From Chrysomallon squamiferum (taxonomy: Eukaryota > Mollusca > Gastropoda > Neomphalida > Peltospiridae), in contig CM022678.1 in the NCBI GenBank assembly GCA_012295275.1, positions 417,597-481,596 on the forward strand: DNA of 64,000 nt, given 5' to 3'. Under the pieces are notes generated by a model that searched no databases, was not told the DNA's origin, and was given only the letters and a program-made list of their open reading frames with translations. The stretch's first letter is position 1. Each line of letters begins with the position of its first letter. Made by a program: the position numbers and the translations under genes. Below, in pieces: positions 26,701 to 41,700 of the stretch.

Positions 26701-29700
26701 GAAAATGCGTTTGAAAAAAATCGAGCAAATTTTCAAAAATGTGCGTTTTTTGCACGTGTCGGAAACGAGTTGTTCCCCTTGGGTGGGGCGTGCGGCACTT
26801 TTGACCCGTGTCGGGCAACCCTTGCCCCACTTTTGGGTGTGCGCCCGATTTTTCCCACGTGCTCGGAAAAAGTTATTGCACTTTGAAAAAGGTAACCCCA
26901 GCATTTTCAACGAAACTTGAAAAAATTTCGATTTTCAAAAGTTGAAAATCCGTGTGGCACTGTTCCGTTTGGTCGGGAAAAATATTTCGACGTGTGCGTG
27001 CGCGCCGTCGTCGGGCGAGTCGGGCAAAAAAAACGTTCCAACATTTTTACCAAAGGTGCTGCACCTTTTGAAAATGCGTTTGAAAAAAATCGAGCAAATT
27101 TTCAAAAACATGTGCGTTTTTGTGCACGTGTCGGAAACGAGTTGTTCCCCTTGGGTGGGGCGTGCGGCACTTTTTTGACCCGTGTCGGGCAACCCTTGCC
27201 CCACTTTTTTTTATGTGCGCCCGATTTTTCCCACGTGCTCGGAAAAAGTTATTGCACTTTGAAAAAGGTACCCCTAGCATTTTCAACGAAACTTGAAAAA
27301 ATTCGATTTTCAAAAGTTGAAAATCCGTGTGGCACTGTTCCGTTTGGTCGGGAAAAATATTTCGACGTGTGCAAAACGTGCGCGCCGTCGGGGCGGCGAG
27401 GTGTGGCAAAAACGTTTCCAACATTTACCAAAGGTGCTGCACCTTTTGAAAATGCGTTTGAAAAAAAATCGAGCAAATTTTCAAAAACATGTGCGTTTTT
27501 TGCACGTGTCGGAAACGAGTTGTTCCCCTTGGGGGCGTGCGGCACTTTTTTTGACCCGTGTCGGGCAACCCTTGCCCCACTTTTTTTGGTATGTGCGCCC
27601 GATTTTTTTTCCCACGTGCTCGGAAAAAGTTATTGCACTTTGAAAAAGTACCCCTAGCATTTTCAACGAAACTTGAAAAAAAAATTCGATTTTCAAAAGT
27701 TGAAAATCCGTGTGGCACTGTTCCGTTTGGTCGGGAAAAATATTTCGACGTGTGCAAAACGTGCGCGCCGTCGGGGCGAGTGTGGCAAAAACGTTTCCAA
27801 CATTTACCAAAGGTGCTGCACCTTTTGAAAATGCGTTTGAAAAAAATCGAGCAAATTTTCAAAAACATGTGCGTTTTTTGTGCACGTGTCGGAAACGAGT
27901 TGTTCCCCTTGGGTGGGGCGTGCGGCACTTTTGACCCGTGTCGGGCAACCCTTGCCCCACTTTTGGGTATGTGCGCCCGATTTTTCCCACGTGCTCGGAA
28001 AAAGTTATTGCACTTTGAAAAAGGTACCCCTAGCATTTTCAACGAAACTTGAAAAAAATCGATTTTCAAAGTTGAAAATCCGTGTGGCACTGTTCCGTTT
28101 GGTCGGGAAAAATATTTCGACGTGTGCAAAACGTGCGCGCCGTCGGGGCGAGTGGCAAAAAACGTTTTTCCACATTTTTACCAAAGGTGCTGCACCTTTT
28201 GAAAATGCGTTTGAAAAAAATCGAGCAAATTTTTTCAAAACATGTGCGTTTTTTTTGCACGTGTCGGAAACGAGTTGTTCCCCTTGGGGGCGTGCGGCAC
28301 TTTTTTGACCCGTGTCGGGCAACCCTTGCCCCACTTTTGGGTATGTGCGCCCGATTTTTCCCACGTGCTCGGAAAAAGTTATTGCACTTTGAAAAAGGTA
28401 CCCCTAGCATTTTCAACGAAACTTGAAAAAAATCGATTTTCAAAAGTTGAAAATCCGTGTGGCACTGTTCCGTTTGGTCGGGAAAAATATTTCGACGTGT
28501 GCAAAACGTGCGCGCCGTCGGGGCGAGTGTGGCAAAAACGTTTCCAACATTTACCAAAGGTGCTGCACCTTTTGAAAATGCGTTTGAAAAAAAATCGAGC
28601 AAATTTTCAAAAACATGTGCGTTTTTTGCACGTGTCGGAAACGAGTTGTTCCCCTTGGGTGGGGCGTGCGGCACTTTTGACCCGTGTCGGGCAACCCTTG
28701 CCCCACTTTTGGGTATGTGCGCCCGATTTTTCCCACGTGCTCGGAAAAAGTTATTGCACTTTGAAAAAGGTACCCCTAGCATTTTCAACGAAACTTGAAA
28801 AATTCGATTTTCAAAAGTTGAAAATCCGTGTGGCACTGTTCCGTTTGGTCGGGAAAAATATTTCGACGTGTGCAAAACGTGCGCGCCGTCGGGGCGAGTG
28901 TGGCAAAAAAAAACGTTTCCAACATTTACCAAAGGTGCTGCACCTTTGAAAATGCGTTTGAAAAAAATCGAGCAAATTTTCAAAAACATGTGCGTTTTTG
29001 CGCACGTGTCGGAAACGAGTTGTTCCCCTTGGGTGGGGCGTGCGGCACTTTTGACCCGTGTCGGGCAACCCTTGCCCCACTTTTGGGTATGTGCGCCCGA
29101 TTTTTCCCACGTGCTCGGAAAAAGTTATTGCACTTTGTAAAAGGTACCCCTAGCATTTTCAACGAAACTTGAAAAATTCGATTTTCAAAAGTTGAAAATC
29201 CGTGTGGCACTGTTCCGTTTGGTCGGGAAAAATATTTCGACGTGTGCAAAACGTGCGCGCCGTCGGGGCGAGTGGGCAAAAAAAACGTCCAACATTTACC
29301 AAAGGTGCTGCACCTTTTGAAAATGCGTTTGAAAAAAAAATCGAGCAAATTTTCAAAAACATGTGCGTTTTTGTGCACGTGTCGGAAACGAAACGAGTTG
29401 TTCCCCTTGGGTGGGGCGTGCGGCACTTTTGACCCGTGTCGGGCAACCCTTGCCCCACTTTTGGGTATGTGCGCCCGATTTTTCCCACGTGCTCGGAAAA
29501 AGTTATTGCACTTTGAAAAAGGTACCCCTAGCATTTTCAACGAAACTTGAAAAAATTCGATTTTCAAAAGTTGAAAATCCGTGTGGCACTGTTCCGTTTG
29601 GTCGGGAAAAATATTTCGACGTGTGCAAAACGTGCGCGCCGTCGGGGCGAGTGTGGCAAAAACGTTTCCAACATTTACCAAAGGTGCTGCACCTTTTGAA

Positions 29701-32700
29701 AATGCGTTTGAAAAAAAATCGAGCAAATTTTCAAAAACATGTGCGTTTTTTGTGCACGTGTCGGAAACGAGTTGTTCCCCTTGGGTGGGGCGTGCGGCAC
29801 TTTTGACCCGTGTCGGGCAACCCTTGCCCCACTTTTGGGTATGTGCGCCCGATTTTTCCCACGTGCTCGGAAAAAGTTATTGCACTTTGAAAAAAAAATA
29901 CCCCTAGCATTTTCAACGAAACTTGAAAAAATTCGATTTTCAAAAGTTGAAAATCCGTGTGGCACTGTTCCGTTTGGTCGGGAAAAATATTTCGACGTGT
30001 GCAAAACGTGCGCGCCGTCGGGGCGAGTGTGGCAAAAACGTTTCCAACATTTACCAAAGGTGCTGCACCTTTTGAAAATGCGTTTGAAAAAAAAATCGAG
30101 CAAATTTTCAAAAACATGTGCGTTTTTTGTGCACGTGTCGGAAACGAGTTGTTCCCCTTGGGTGGGGCGTGCGGCACTTTTGACCCGTGTCGGGCAACCC
30201 TTGCCCCACTTTTGGGTATGTGCGCCCGATTTTTCCCAAGTGCTCGGAAAAAGTTATTGCACTTTGAAAAAGGTACCCCTAGCATTTTCAACGAAACTTG
30301 AAAAAATTCGATTTTCAAAAGTTGAAAATCCGTGTGGCACTGTTCCGTTTGGTCGGGAAAAATATTTCGACGTGTGCAAAACGTGCGCGCCGTCGGGGCG
30401 AGTGTGGGCAAAAACGTTTCCAACATTTACCAAAGGTGCTGCACCTTTTGAAAATGCGTTTGAAAAAAATCGAGCAAATTTTCAAAAACATGTGCGTTTT
30501 TTGTGCACGTGTCGGAAACGAGTTGTTCCCCTTGGGTGGGGCGTGCGGCACTTTTGACCCGTGTCGGGCAACCCTTGCCCCACTTTTGGGTATGTGCGCC
30601 CGATTTTTCCCACGTGCTCGGAAAAAGTTATTGCACTTTGAAAAAGGTACCCCTAGCATTTTCAACGAAACTTGAAAAAATTCGATTTTCAAAAGTTGAA
30701 AATCCGTGTGGCACTGTTCCGTTTGGTCGGGAAAAATATTTCGACGTGTGCAAAACGTGCGCGCCGTCGGGGCGAGTGGCAAAAACGTTTCCAACATTTA
30801 CCAAAGGTGCTGCACCTTTTGAAAATGCGTTTGAAAAAAAAAAATCGCAAATTTTCAAAAATGTGCGTTTTTTGTGCACGTGTCGGAAACGAGTTGTTCC
30901 CCTTGGGTGGGGCGTGCGGCACTTTTGACCCGTGTCGGGCAACCCTTGCCCCACTTTTGGGTATGTGCGCCCGATTTTTCCCACGTGCTCGGAAAAAGTT
31001 ATTGCACTTTGAAAAGGTACCCCTAGCATTTTCAACGAAACTTGAAAAAATTCGATTTTCAAAAGTTGAAAATCCGTGTGGCACTGTTCCGTTTGGTCGG
31101 GAAAAATATTTCGACGTGTGCAAAACGTGCGCGCCGTCGGGGCGAGTGTGGCAAAAACGTTTCCAACATTTACCAAAGGTGCTGCACCTTTTGAAAATGC
31201 GTTTGAAAAAAAATCGAGCAAATTTTCAAAAACATGTGCGTTTTTTGTGCACGTGTCGGAAACGAGTTGTTCCCCTTGGGTGGGGCGTGCGGCACTTTTG
31301 ACCCGTGTCGGGCAACCCTTGCCCCACTTTTGGGTATGTGCGCCCGATTTTTCCCACGTGCTCGGAAAAAGTTATTGCACTTTGAAAAAGGTACCCCTAG
31401 CATTTTCAACGAAACTTGAAAAAATTCGATTTTCAAAAGTTGAAAATCCGTGTGGCACTGTTCCGTTTGGTCGGGAAAAATATTTCGACGTGTGCAAAAC
31501 GTGCGCGCCGTCGGGGCGAGGTGGCAAAAAAAACGTTCCAACATTTACCAAAGGTGCTGCACCTTTGAAAATGCGTTTGAAAAAAAATCGAGCAAATTTT
31601 CAAAAACATGTGCGTTTTTTGTGCACGTGTCGGAAACGAGTTGTTCCCCTTGGGTGGCGCGTGCGGCACTTTTGACCCGTGTCGGGCAACCCTTGCCCCA
31701 CTTTTTTGGTATATGTGCGCCCGATTTTTCCCACGTGCTCGGAAAAAGTTATTGCACTTTGAAAAAGTACCCCTAGCATTTTCAACGAAACTTGAAAAAA
31801 TTCGATTTTCAAAAGTTGAAAATCCGTGTGGCACTGTTCCGTTTGGTCGGGAAAAATATTTCGACGACGTGTGCAAAACGTGCGCGCCGTCGGGGCGAGT
31901 GTGGCAAAAAAAACGTTTCCAACATTTACCAAAGGTGCTGCACCTTTTGAAAATGCGTTTGAAAAAAAAATCGAACAAATTTTCAAAAACATGTGCGTTT
32001 TTTGTGCACGTGTCGGAAACGAGTTGTTCCCCTTGGGTGGGGCGTGCGGCACTTTTTTGACCCGTGTCGGGCAACCCTTGCCCCATTTTTTGGTATGTGC
32101 GCCCGATTTTTCCCACGTGCTCGGAAAAAGTTATTGCACTTTGAAAAAGGTACCCCTAGCATTTTCAACGAAACTTGAAAAAATTCGATTTTCAAAAGTT
32201 GAAAATCCGTGTGGCACTGTTCCGTTTGGTCGGGAAAAATATTTCGACGTGTGCAAAACGTGCGCGCCGTCGGGGCGAGTGTGGCAAAAACGTTTCCAAC
32301 ATTTACCAAAGGTGCTGCACCTTTTGAAAATGCGTTTGAAAAAAAATCGAGCAAATTTTCAAAAACATGTGCGTTTTTTGTGCACGTGTCGGAAACGAGT
32401 TGTTCCCCTTGGGTGGGGCGTGCGGCACTTTTGACCCGTGTCGGGCAACCCTTGCCCCACTTTTGGGTATGTGCGCCCGATTTTTCCCACGTGCTCGGAA
32501 AAAGTTATTGCACTTTGAAAAAGGTACCCCTAGCATTTTCAACGAAACTTGAAAAAATTCGATTTTCAAAAGTTGAAAATCCGTGTGGCACTGTTCCGTT
32601 TGGTCGGGAAAAATATTTCGACGTGTGCAAAACGTGCGCGCCGTCGGGGCGAGTGTGGCAAAAACGTTTCCAACATTTACCAAAGGTGCTGCACCTTTTG

Positions 32701-35700
32701 AAAATGCGTTTGAAAAAAATCGAGCAAATTTTCAAAAACATGTGCGTTTTTGTGCACGTGTCGGAAACGAGTTGTTCCCCTTGGGTGGGCGTGCGGCACT
32801 TTTGACCCGTGTCGGGCAACCCTTGCCCCACTTTTGGGTATGTGCGCCCGATTTTTCCCACGTGCTCGGAAAAAGTTATTGCACTTTGAAAAAGGTACCC
32901 CTAGCATTTTCAACGAAACTTGAAAAAATTCGATTTTCAAAAGTTGAAAATCCGTGTGGCACTGTTCCGTTTGGTCGGGAAAAATATTTCGACGTGTGCA
33001 AAACGTGCGCGCCGTCGGGGCGAGTGTGGCAAAAACGTTTCCAACATTTACCAAAGGTGCTGCACCTTTTGAAAATGCGTTTGAAAAAAAAAATCGAGCA
33101 AATTTTCAAAAACATGTGCGTTTTTTTTGCACGTGTCGGAAACGAGTTGTTCCCCTTGGGTGGGGCGTGCGGCACTTTTGACCCGTGTCGGGCAACCCTT
33201 GCCCCACTTTTGGGTATGTGCGCCCGATTTTTCCCACGTGCTCGGAAAAAGTTATTGCACTTTGAAAAGGTACCCCTAGCATTTTCAACGAAACTTGAAA
33301 AATTCGATTTTCAAAAGTTGAAAATCCGTGTGGCACTGTTCCGTTTGGTCGGGAAAAATATTTCGACGTGTGCAAAACGTGCGCGCCGTCGGGGGAGAGG
33401 TGGCAAAAAAAACGTTTCCAACATTTACCAAAGGTGCTGCACCTTTGAAAATGCGTTTGAAAAAAAAAATCGAGCAAATTTTCAAAAACATGTGCGTTTT
33501 TGTGCACGTGTCGGAAACGAGTTGTTCCCCTTGGGTGGGGCGTGCGGCACTTTTTTACCCGTGTCGGGCAACCCTTGCCCCACTTTTTTTGGTATGTGCG
33601 CCCGATTTTTCCCACGTGCTCGGAAAAAGTTATTGCACTTTGAAAAAGGTACCCCTAGCATTTTCAACGAAACTTGAAAAAAAAAATTCGATTTTCAAAA
33701 GTTGAAAATCCGTGTGGCACTGTTCCGTTTGGTCGGGAAAAATATTTCGACGTGTGCAAAACGTGCGCGCCGTCGGGGCGAGTGTGGCAAAAACGTTTCC
33801 AACATTTACCAAAGGTGCTGCACCTTTTGAAAATGCGTTTGAAAAAAAACGAGCAAATTTTCAAAAACATGTGCGTTTTTTGTGCACGTGTCGGAAACGA
33901 GTTGTTCCCCTTGGGGGGGCGTGCGGCACTTTTGACCCGTGTCGGGCAACCCTTGCCCCACTTTTGGGTATGTGCGCCCGATTTTTCCCACGTGCTCGGA
34001 AAAAGTTATTGCACTTTGAAAAAGGTACCCCTAGCATTTTCAACGAAACTTGAAAAAATTCGATTTTCAAAAAGTTGAAAATCCGTGTGGCACTGTTCCG
34101 TTTGGTCGGGAAAAATATTTCGACGTGTGCAAAAAACGTGCGCGCCGTCGGGGCGAGTGTGGCAAAAACGTTTCCAACATTTACCAAAGGTGCTGCACCT
34201 TTGAAAATGCGTTTGAAAAAAAAACGAGCAAATTTTCAAAAACATGTGCGTTTTTTGTGCACGTGTCGGAAACGAGTTGTTCCCCTTGGGTGGGGCGTGC
34301 GGCACTTTTGACCCGTGTCGGGCAACCCTGCCCCCACTTTTGGGTATGTGCGCCCGATTTTTCCCACGTGCTCGGAAAAAGTTATTGCACTTTGAAAAAG
34401 GTACCCCTAGCATTTTCAACGAAACTTGAAAAAATTCGATTTTCAAAAGTTGAAAATCCGTGTGGCACTTTTCCGTTTGGTCGGGAAAAATATTTCGACG
34501 TGTGCAAAACGTGCGCGCCGTCGGGGCGAGTGTGGCAAAAACGTTTCCAACATTTACCAAAGGTGCTGCACCTTTTGAAAATGCGTTTGAAAAAAAAACG
34601 AGCAAATTTTCAAAAACATGTGCGTTTTTTGTGCACGTGTCGGAAACGAGTTGTTCCCCTTGGGTGGGGCGTGCGGCACTTTTGACCCGTGTCGGGCAAC
34701 CCTTGCCCCACTTTTGGTATATGTGCGCCCGATTTTTCCCACGTGCTCGGAAAAAGTTATTGCACTTTGAAAAAGGTACCCCTAGCATTTTCAACGAAAC
34801 TTGAAAAAATTCGATTTTCAAAAGTTGAAAATCCGTGTGGCACTTTTCCGTTTGGTCGGGAAAAATATTTCGACGTGTGCAAAACGTGCGCGCCGTCGGG
34901 GCGAGTGTGGCAAAAAAAAACGTTTCCAACATTTACCAAAGGTGCTGCACCTTTTGAAAATGCGTTTGAAAAAAAATCGAGCAAATTTTCAAAAACATGT
35001 GCGTTTTTTGTGCACGTGTCGGAAACGAGTTGTTCCCCTTGGGTGGGGCGTGCGGCACTTTTGACCCGTGTCGGGCAACCCTTGCCCCACTTTTTTATAT
35101 GCGCCCCGATTTTTCCCACGTGCTCGGAAAAAAGTTATTGCACTTTGAAAAAGGTACCCCTAGCATTTTCAACGAAACTTGAAAAAAAATCGATTTTCAA
35201 AAGTTGAAAATCCGTGTGGCACTTTTCCGTTTGGTCGGGAAAAATATTTCGACGTGTGCAAAACGTGCGCGCCGTCGGGGCGAGTGTGGCAAAAACGTTT
35301 CCAACATTTACCAAAGGTGCTGCACCTTTTGAAAATGCGTTTGAAAAAAAAAAAACGAGCAAATTTTCAAAAACATGTGCGTTTTTTGTGCACGTGTCGG
35401 AAACGAGTTGTTCCCCTTGGGTGGGGCGTGCGGCACTTTTGACCCGTGTCGGGCAACCCTTGCCCCACTTTTTTGGGTATGTGCGCCCGATTTTTCCCAC
35501 GTGCTCGGAAAAAGTTATTGCACTTTGAAAAGGTACCCCCTAGCATTTTCAACGAAACTTGAAAAATTCGATTTTCAAAAGTTGAAAATCCGTGTGGCAC
35601 TTTCCGTTTGGTCGGGAAAAATATTTCGACGTGTGCAAAACGTGCGCGCCGTCGGGGCGAGTGTGGCAAAAAACGTTTCCAACATTTACCAAAGGTGCTG

Positions 35701-38700
35701 CACCTTTTGAAAATGCGTTTGAAAAAAAAAAAACGAGCAAATTTTCAAAAACATGTGCGTTTTTTGTGCACGTGTCGGAAACGAGTTGTTCCCCTTGGGT
35801 GGGGCGTGCGGCACTTTTGACCCGTGTCGGGCAACCCCCTTGCCCCACTTTTGGGTATGTGCGCCCGATTTTTCCCACGTGCTCGGAAAAAGTTATTGCA
35901 CTTTTGAAAAAGGTACCCCTAGCATTTTCAACGAAACTTGAAAAAAATTCGATTTTCAAAAGTTGAAAATCCGTGTGGCACTTTTCCGTTTGGTCGGGAA
36001 AAATATTTCGACGTGTGCAAATCGTGCGCGCCGTCGGGGCGAGTGGCAAAAAAACGTTTCCAACATTTACCAAAGGTGCTGCACCTTTGAAAATGCGTTT
36101 GAAAAAAAAAACGAGCAAATTTTTCAAAAACATGTGCGTTTTTGTGCACGTGTCGGAAACGAGTTGTTCCCCTTGGGGGGGCGTGCGGCACTTTTGACCC
36201 GTGTCGGGCAACCCTTGCCCCACTTTTGGGTATGTGCGCCCGATTTTTCCCACGTGCTCGGAAAAAAGTTATTGCACTTTGAAAAAGGTACCCCTAGCAT
36301 TTTCAACGAAACTTGAAAAAATTCGATTTTCAAAAGTTGAAAATCCGTGTGGCACTTTTCCGTTTGGTCGGGAAAAATATTTCGACGTGTGCAAAAGGTG
36401 CGCGCCGTCGGGGCGAGTGTGGCAAAAACGTTTCCAACATTTACCAAAGGTGCTGCACCTTTTGAAAATGCGTTTGAAAAAAAAACGAGCAAATTTTCAA
36501 AAACATGTGCGTTTTTTGTGCACGTGTCGGAAACGAGTTGTTCCCCTTGGGTGGGGCGTGCGGCACTTTTGACCCGTGTCGGGCAACCCTTGCCCCACTT
36601 TTGGGTATGTGCGCCCGATTTTTCCCACGTGCTCGGAAAAAGTTATTGCACTTTGAAAAAGGTACCCCTAGCATTTTCAACGAAACTTGAAAAAATTCGA
36701 TTTTCAAAAGTTGAAAATCCGTGTGGCACTTTTCCGTTTGGTCGGGAAAAATATTTCGACGTGTGCAAAAGGTGCGCGCCGTCGGGGCGCGAGTGGGCAA
36801 AAAAACGTTTCCAACATTTACCAAAGGTGCTGCACCTTTTGAAAATGCGTTTGAAAAAAAACGAGCAAATTTTCAAAAACATGTGCGTTTTTTGTGCACG
36901 TGTCGGAAACGAGTTGTTCCCCTTGGGTGGGGCGTGCGGCACTTTTGACCCGTGTCGGGCAACCCTTGCCCCACTTTTGGGTATGTGCGCCCGATTTTTC
37001 CCACGTGCTCGGAAAAAGTTATTGCACTTTGAAAAAGGTACCCCTAGCATTTTCAACGAAACTTGAAAAAATTCGATTTTCAAAAGTTGAAAATCCGTGT
37101 GGCACTTTTCCGTTTGGTCGGGAAAAATATTTCGACGTGTGCAAAAGGTGCGCGCCGTCCGGGCGAGTGTGGTGGCAAAAACGTTTCCAACATTTACCAA
37201 AGGTGCTGCACCTTTTGAAAAATGCGTTTGAAAAAAAACGAGCAAATTTTCAAAAACATGTGCGTTTTTTGTGCACGTGTCGGAAACGAGTTGTTCCCCT
37301 TGGGTGGGGCGTGCGGCACTTTTGACCCGTGTCGGGCAACCCTTGCCCCACTTTTGGGTATGTGCGCCCGATTTTTCCCACGTGCTCGGAAAAAGTTATT
37401 GCACTTTGAAAAAGGTACCCCTAGCATTTTCAACGAAACTTGAAAAATTCGATTTTCAAAAGTTGAAAATCCGTGTGGCACTTTTCCGTTTGGTCGGGAA
37501 AAATATTTCGACGTGTGCAAAAGGTGCGCGCCGTCGGGGCGAGTGTGGCAAAAACGTTTCCAACATTTACCAAAGGTGCTGCACCTTTTGAAAATGCGTT
37601 TGAAAAAAAAACGAGCAAATTTTCAAAAACATGTGCGTTTTTTGTGCACGTGTCGGAAACGAGTTGTTCCCCTTGGGTGGGGCGTGCGGCACTTTTGACC
37701 CGTGTGGGGCAACCCTTGCCCCACTTTTGGGTATGTGCGCCCGATTTTTCCCACGTGCTCGGAAAAAGTTATTGCACTTTGAAAAGGTACCCCTAGCATT
37801 TTCAACGAAACTTGAAAAAATTCGATTTTCAAAAGTTGAAAATCCGTGTGGCACTTTTCCGTTTGGTCGGGAAAAATATTTCGACGTGTGCAAAACGTGC
37901 GCGCCGTCGGGGCGAGTGTGGCAAAAACGTTTCCAACATTTACCAAAGGTGCTGCACCTTTTGAAAATGCGTTTGAAAAAAAAAAGACGAAAATTTTCAA
38001 AAACATGTGCGTTTTTTGTGCACGTGTCGGAAACGAGTTGTTCCCCTTGGGTGGGGCGTGCGGCACTTTTGACCCGTGTGGGGCAACCCTTGCCCCACTT
38101 TTGGGTATGTGCGCCCGATTTTTCCCACGTGCTCGGAAAAAGTTATTGCACTTTGAAAAAGGTACCCCTAGCATTTTCAACGAAACTTGAAAAAAATCGA
38201 TTTTCAAAAGTTGAAAATCCGTGTGGCACTTTTCCGTTTGGTCGGGAAAAATATTTCGACGTGTGCAAAAAAGGTGCGCGCGCGTCAAATCGGGGCGAGT
38301 GTGGCAAAAACGTTTCCAACATTTACCAAAGGTGCTGCACCTTTTGAAAATGCGTTTGAAAAAAAAACGAGCAAATTTTCAAAAACATGTGCGTTTTTTG
38401 TGCACGTGTCGGAAACGAGTTGTTCCCCTTGGGTGGGGCGTGCGCACTTTTTGACCCGTGTGTCGGGCAACCCTTGCCCCACTTTTGGTATGTGCGCCCG
38501 ATTTTTCCCACGTGCTCGGAAAAAGTTATTGCACTTTGAAAAAGGTACCCCTAGCATTTTCAACGAAACTTGAAAAAATTCGATTTTCAAAAGTTGAAAA
38601 TCCGTGTGGCACTTTTCCGTTTGGTCGGGAAAAATATTTCGACGTGTGCAAAAGGTGCGCGCCGTCGGGGCGAGTGTGGCAAAAACGTTTCCAACATTTA

Positions 38701-41700
38701 CCAAAGGTGCTGCACCTTTTGAAAATGCGTTTGAAAAAAAAAACGAGCAAATTTTCAAAAACATGTGCGTTTTTTGTGCACGTGTCGGAAACGAGTTGTT
38801 CCCCTTTGGTGGGGCGTGCGGCACTTTTGACCCGTGTCGGGCAACCCTTGCCCCACTTTTGGGTATGTGCGCCCGATTTTTCCCACGTGCTCGGAAAAAG
38901 TTATTGCACTTTGAAAAAGGTACCCCTAGCATTTTCAACGAAACTTGAAAAATTCGATTTTCAAAAGTTGAAAATCCGTGTGGCACTTTTTCCGTTTGGT
39001 CGGGAAAAATATTTCGACGTGTGCAAAAGGTGCGCGCCGTCGGGGCGAGTGTGGCAAAAAACGTTTCCAACATTTACCAAAGGTGCTGCACCTTTAGAAA
39101 ATGCGTTTGAAAAAAAAACGAGCAAATTTTCAAAAACATGTGCGTTTTTTGTGCACGTGTCGGAAACGAGTTGTTCCCCTTGGGTGGGGCGTGCGGCACT
39201 TTTGACCCGTGTCGGGCAACCCTTGCCCCACTTTTGGGTATGTGCGCCCGATTTTTCCCACGTGCTCGGAAAAAGTTATTGCACTTTGAAAAAGTACCCC
39301 TAGCATTTTCAACGAAACTTGAAAAATTCGATTTTCAAAAGTTGAAAATCCGTGTGGCACTTTTCCGTTTGGTCGGGAAAAATATTTCGACGTGTGCAAA
39401 AAACGGTGCGCGCCGTCGGGGCGAGTGTGGCAAAAAACGTTTCCAACATTTACCAAAGGTGCTGCACCTTTTGAAAATGCGTTTGAAAAAAAAACGAGCA
39501 AATTTTCAAAAACATGTGCGTTTTTTGTGCACGTGTCGGAAACGAGTTGTTCCCCTTGGGTGGGGCGTGCGGCACTTTTGACCCGTGTCGGGCAACCCTT
39601 GCCCCACTTTTGGGTATGTGCGCCCGATTTTTCCCACGTGCTCGGAAAAAGTTATTGCACTTTGAAAAAGGTACCCCTAGCATTTTCAACGAAACTTGAA
39701 AAAATTCGATTTTCAAAAGTTGAAAATCCGTGTGGCACTTTTCCGTTTGGTCGGGAAAAATATTTCGACGTGTGCAAAAGGTGCGCGCCGTCGGGGCGAG
39801 TGTGGCAAAAACGTTTCCAACATTTACCAAAGGTGCTGCACCTTTTGAAAATGCGTTTGAAAAAAAAACGAGCAAATTTTCAAAAACATGTGCGTTTTTT
39901 GTGCACGTGTCGGAAACGAGTTGTTCCCCTTGGGTGGGGCGTGCGGCACTTTTGACCCGTGTGGGGCAACCCTTGCCCACTTTTTTGGGTATGTGCGCCC
40001 GATTTTTCCCACGTGCTCGGAAAAAGTTATTGCACTTTGAAAAGGTACCCCTAGCATTTTCAACGAAACTTGAAAAAATTCGATTTTCAAAAGTTGAAAA
40101 TCCGTGTGGCACTTTTCCGTTTGGTCGGGAAAAATATTTCGACGTGTGCAAAAGGTGCGCGCCGTCGGGGCGAGTGTGGCAAAAACGTTTCCAACATTTA
40201 CCAAAGGTGCTGCACCTTTTGAAAATGCGTTTGAAAAAAAACGAGCAAATTTTCAAAAACATGTGCGTTTTTTGTGCACGTGTCGGAAACGAGTTGTTCC
40301 CCTTGGGTGGGGCGTGCGGCACTTTTGACCCGTGTGGGGCAACCCTTGCCCCACTTTTGGGTATGTGCGCCCGATTTTTCCCACGTGCTCGGAAAAAGTT
40401 ATTGCACTTTGAAAAAGGTACCCCTAGCATTTTCAACGAAACTTGAAAAAATTCGATTTTCAAAAGTTGAAAATCCGTGTGGCACTTTTCCGTTTGGTCG
40501 GGAAAAATATTTCGACGTGTGCAAAAGGTGCGCGCCGTCGGGGCGAGTGTGGCAAAAACGTTTCCAACATTTACCAAAGGTGCTGCACCTTTTGAAAATG
40601 CGTTTGAAAAAAAAACGAGCAAATTTTCAAAAATATGTGCGTTTTTTGTGCACGTGTCGGAAACGAGTTGTTCCCCTTGGGTGGGCGTGCGGCACTTTTG
40701 ACCCGTGTGGGGGGCAACCCTTGCCCCACTTTTTTGGTATGTGCGCCCGATTTTTCCCACGTGCTCGGAAAAAGTTATTGCACTTTGAAAAAGGTACCCC
40801 TAGCATTTTCAACGAAACTTGAAAAAATTCGATTTTCAAAAGTTGAAAATCCGTGTGGCACTTTTCCGTTTGGTCGGGAAAAATATTTCGACGTGTGCAA
40901 AAGGTGCGCGCCGTCGGGCGAGTGTGGCAAAAACGTTTCCAACATTTACCAAAGGTGCTGCACCTTTTGAAAATGCGTTTGAAAAAAAAACGAGCAAATT
41001 TTCAAAAACATGTGCGTTTTTTGTGCACGTGTCGGAAACGAGTTGTTCCCCTTGGGTGGGGCGTGCGGCACTTTTGACCCGTGTCGGGGCAACCCTTGCC
41101 CCACTTTTGGGTATGTGCCCCGATTTTTCCCACGTGCTCGGAAAAAGTTATTGCACTTTGAAAAAGGTACCCCTAGCATTTTCAACGAAACTTGAAAAAT
41201 TCGATTTTCAAAAGTTGAAAATCCGTGTGGCACTTTTCCGTTTGGTCGGGAAAAATATTTCGACGTGTGCAAAAGGTGCGCGCCGTCGGGGCGAGTGTGG
41301 CAAAAACGTTTCCAACATTTACCAAAGGTGCTGCACCTTTTGAAAATGCGTTTGAAAAAAACGAGCAAATTTTCAAAAACATGTGCGTTTTTTGTGCACG
41401 TGTCGGAAACGAGTTGTTCCCCTTGGGTGGGGCGTGCGGCACTTTTGACCCGTGTCGGGCAACCCTTGCCCCACTTTTGGGTATGTGCGCCCGATTTTTC
41501 CCACGTGCTCGGAAAAAGTTATTGCACTTTGAAAAGGTACCCCTAGCATTTTCAACGAAACTTGAAAAAATTCGATTTTCAAAAGTTGAAAATCCGTGTG
41601 GCACTTTTCCGTTTGGTCGGGAAAAATATTTCGACGTGTGCAAAAGGTGCGCGCCGTCGGGGCGAGTGTGGGAAAAACGTTTCCAACATTTACCAAAGGT

